A stretch of 21,757 nucleotides of DNA, taken from assembly GCA_963632245.1 (NCBI GenBank), contig CAVGTF010000020.1, positions 1 through 21,757 of the forward strand, given 5' to 3'. Each line of letters starts with the position of its first letter. The stretch's first letter is position 1. The position numbers were made by a program, and so were the translations under genes. This DNA comes from UBA1724 sp963632245 (GTDB lineage: Bacteria; Verrucomicrobiota; Lentisphaeria; Oligosphaerales; Oligosphaeraceae). This document shows positions 20,812-21,757 of the stretch, in pieces. The notes beneath the pieces are model-generated. The model was not told where the DNA came from. It worked only from the letters and a program-made list of their open reading frames with translations, and searched no databases.

Positions 20812-20828
20812 TTTTTTTTGGGGGGGGG
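20812..20828. repeat. T8-G9 homopolymer junction
   Basis: Eight T (20812-20819) run into nine G (20820-20828) in the AT-richer segment between the lipoprotein and toxin genes. Such tracts are slippage-prone. It lies about 110 bp upstream of the lipoprotein start and 120 bp beyond the toxin stop. Nothing else gene-like is seen from 20704 to 20946. Confidence 0.7.
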
Positions 20829-20946
20829 TATTAAAGGTGTGAGAGCGTTCTAGATTCTATTTGTGAGTTGAGAGAAAGTGTTAAGTATTGTTTTTTGCGA
20901 GATTCACGTTTTTTGTATTAGTAGTTTTTTCGTTCTGTAAAAAGAC

Positions 20947-21757
20947 TTATCTACTTTCTTTGTTGATAAGTATTTCAAGTTTCTCAAGATTAGCAAGGAT
21001 GTCCTCCCAACGAGGATACTCTCCAAAGATCATTTGCTTCATTTGAAGGTAGTCAGCGGCTAGTATTTTTGCACTGTGCTCGGCTGGGATAAGTCTTAAT
21101 TCTCCTGGATAGGCAAGATCATATCTAGCCCAAGCACGAGGGTAGAATTTACATTTAAAGTTGACTACGTCGCGGAGCAGTTCTGTGTTGTTTAAGGCGT
21201 TTTTGCAAACATCGCTTGCAGACATTCTAAAGATGTCATAGTAATGACGTGAGAACCGACTTGGTACGGTGAGCTCTTGTGGGCGGAAGTGCTCTTGATG
21301 AAGGACCGTTACCTTTTCCCAAAAGGTCCGCTCTGCTAAAATTGTAGGCACATTGAAGGGGAGGATATTTAGCTGCGGAAATGCATCGCATATATACGGA
21401 GTAACGGGAAATGTCTGGTGGGGGGCCCAGGAGGCTAAAGGCCCAATTTCCAGTTTTATGCAAGGAAGTATGTAACTGTTTTTGCAGGCGTGTGGATATT
21501 CAATTAGGATGTTGTGTCCGTCGTTGGGGTCTGTGTCAACCTGGCATTCTCCCTCAAAGACAGAAGCTATGAGTTCTTTCAGCGTTGTGCCAATGTAGTT
21601 GGCTGATTCGCTTTGTATTCGCTTGTTGAACTTGTCCTGTTGTGCATTACTTCGTGACATCAGGGGATCCTCAGACGTTATCTTGCGCCAATCAAGGATC
21701 AGATCAATGTCTTCTGAAAAGCGACTGATCAGATGAAATGCCTTAGATAAGCTGGTG
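20947..21757 (-). CDS. AbiEii/AbiGii-type nucleotidyltransferase toxin (5' end outside window)
   Basis: The frame stays open to the right edge. The first visible residues are TSLSKAFHLI followed by SRFSEDIDL, which is the core of the AbiEii/AbiGii nucleotidyltransferase signature (GGTSLSK...RFSEDIDL) with its two metal-binding acidic residues. An internal ATG at 21660 is therefore not the real start. Downstream, the family blocks AERTFWEKVTVLHQEHF and SRHYYDIFRM are clear. AbiEii proteins are toxins of type IV toxin-antitoxin phage-defence systems and transfer nucleotides to tRNA in studied relatives. The AbiEi antitoxin gene normally precedes it and would lie off the edge. Base composition is clearly more AT-rich than in the neighbours, which suggests acquisition. 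Confidence 0.88.
   Translation of the reverse strand, partial: TSLSKAFHLISRFSEDIDLILDWRKITSEDPLMSRSNAQQDKFNKRIQSESANYIGTTLKELIASVFEGECQVDTDPNDGHNILIEYPHACKNSYILPCIKLEIGPLASWAPHQTFPVTPYICDAFPQLNILPFNVPTILAERTFWEKVTVLHQEHFRPQELTVPSRFSRHYYDIFRMSASDVCKNALNNTELLRDVVNFKCKFYPRAWARYDLAYPGELRLIPAEHSAKILAADYLQMKQMIFGEYPRWEDILANLEKLEILINKESR

Noticed and set aside
20947..21660. Reading the toxin gene as complete from an internal ATG
   Set aside because: The frame continues upstream to the window edge with the conserved nucleotidyltransferase signature, so the gene is cut by the edge.

Overview
The window reads as chromosomal DNA of a PVC-superphylum bacterium, most likely a Lentisphaeria/Verrucomicrobia-type gut or sediment organism. 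This is an inference from four things: high GC in the genes, many sigma-54 activators, a secreted formylglycine-generating-enzyme-like (SUMF1) protein, and a TIGR04073-type 'exosortase system-associated' protein, a family known mainly from Verrucomicrobia and Lentisphaerae. No rRNA, tRNA, CRISPR array or transposase was seen.

Left part (1-2744). A minus-strand pair encodes a DEDDh (DnaQ-like) 3'-5' exonuclease and, 4 bp downstream, a sigma-54 enhancer-binding protein that runs off the left edge. The N-terminus of the activator looks like a DHH-phosphoesterase fold that has lost its catalytic residues. The pair is preceded by a very good sigma-54 promoter (1697-1713). Beyond that lie 33-bp tandem repeats and a perfect 10-bp inverted repeat, which could be the activator's own enhancer sites. 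The rest of this gene-free kilobase holds two identical 228-bp direct repeats, each bounded by an internal pair of inverted arms (MITE/REP-like).

Metal block (2630-5694, plus strand). A CsoR-type Cu sensor, a heavy-metal P1B ATPase and a flavodoxin follow one another. ATACCC/GGGTAT operator-like sites lie in front of both the csoR-like gene and the ATPase gene, and the block ends in a strong terminator. A DUF805 membrane protein with a structured leader follows (5906-6523), and then a bidirectional terminator (6656-6695).

Long minus-strand operon (15990 down to 6715). Eight genes are packed with gaps of 52 bp or less and two 4-bp ATGA overlaps: NtrB-like kinase, NtrC-like regulator, metallophosphoesterase, rhamnulokinase (rhaB), two secreted proteins of unknown function, L-rhamnose isomerase (rhaA) and a double-ACT protein. 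The set suggests L-rhamnose catabolism coupled to a sigma-54 two-component system. The aldolase (rhaD) and a transporter are absent from the window. The leader of the kinase contains a seven-copy GGAGGAA tandem repeat and two perfect inverted repeats.

Right part (16236-21757, all minus strand). This holds the TIGR04073-type secreted protein, a secreted SUMF1-like protein, an SsuBC/TauBC-like ABC ATPase and permease without a binding protein, a small putative lipoprotein, and finally an AT-richer segment with an AbiEii-type nucleotidyltransferase toxin gene cut by the right edge. The toxin segment looks recently acquired.
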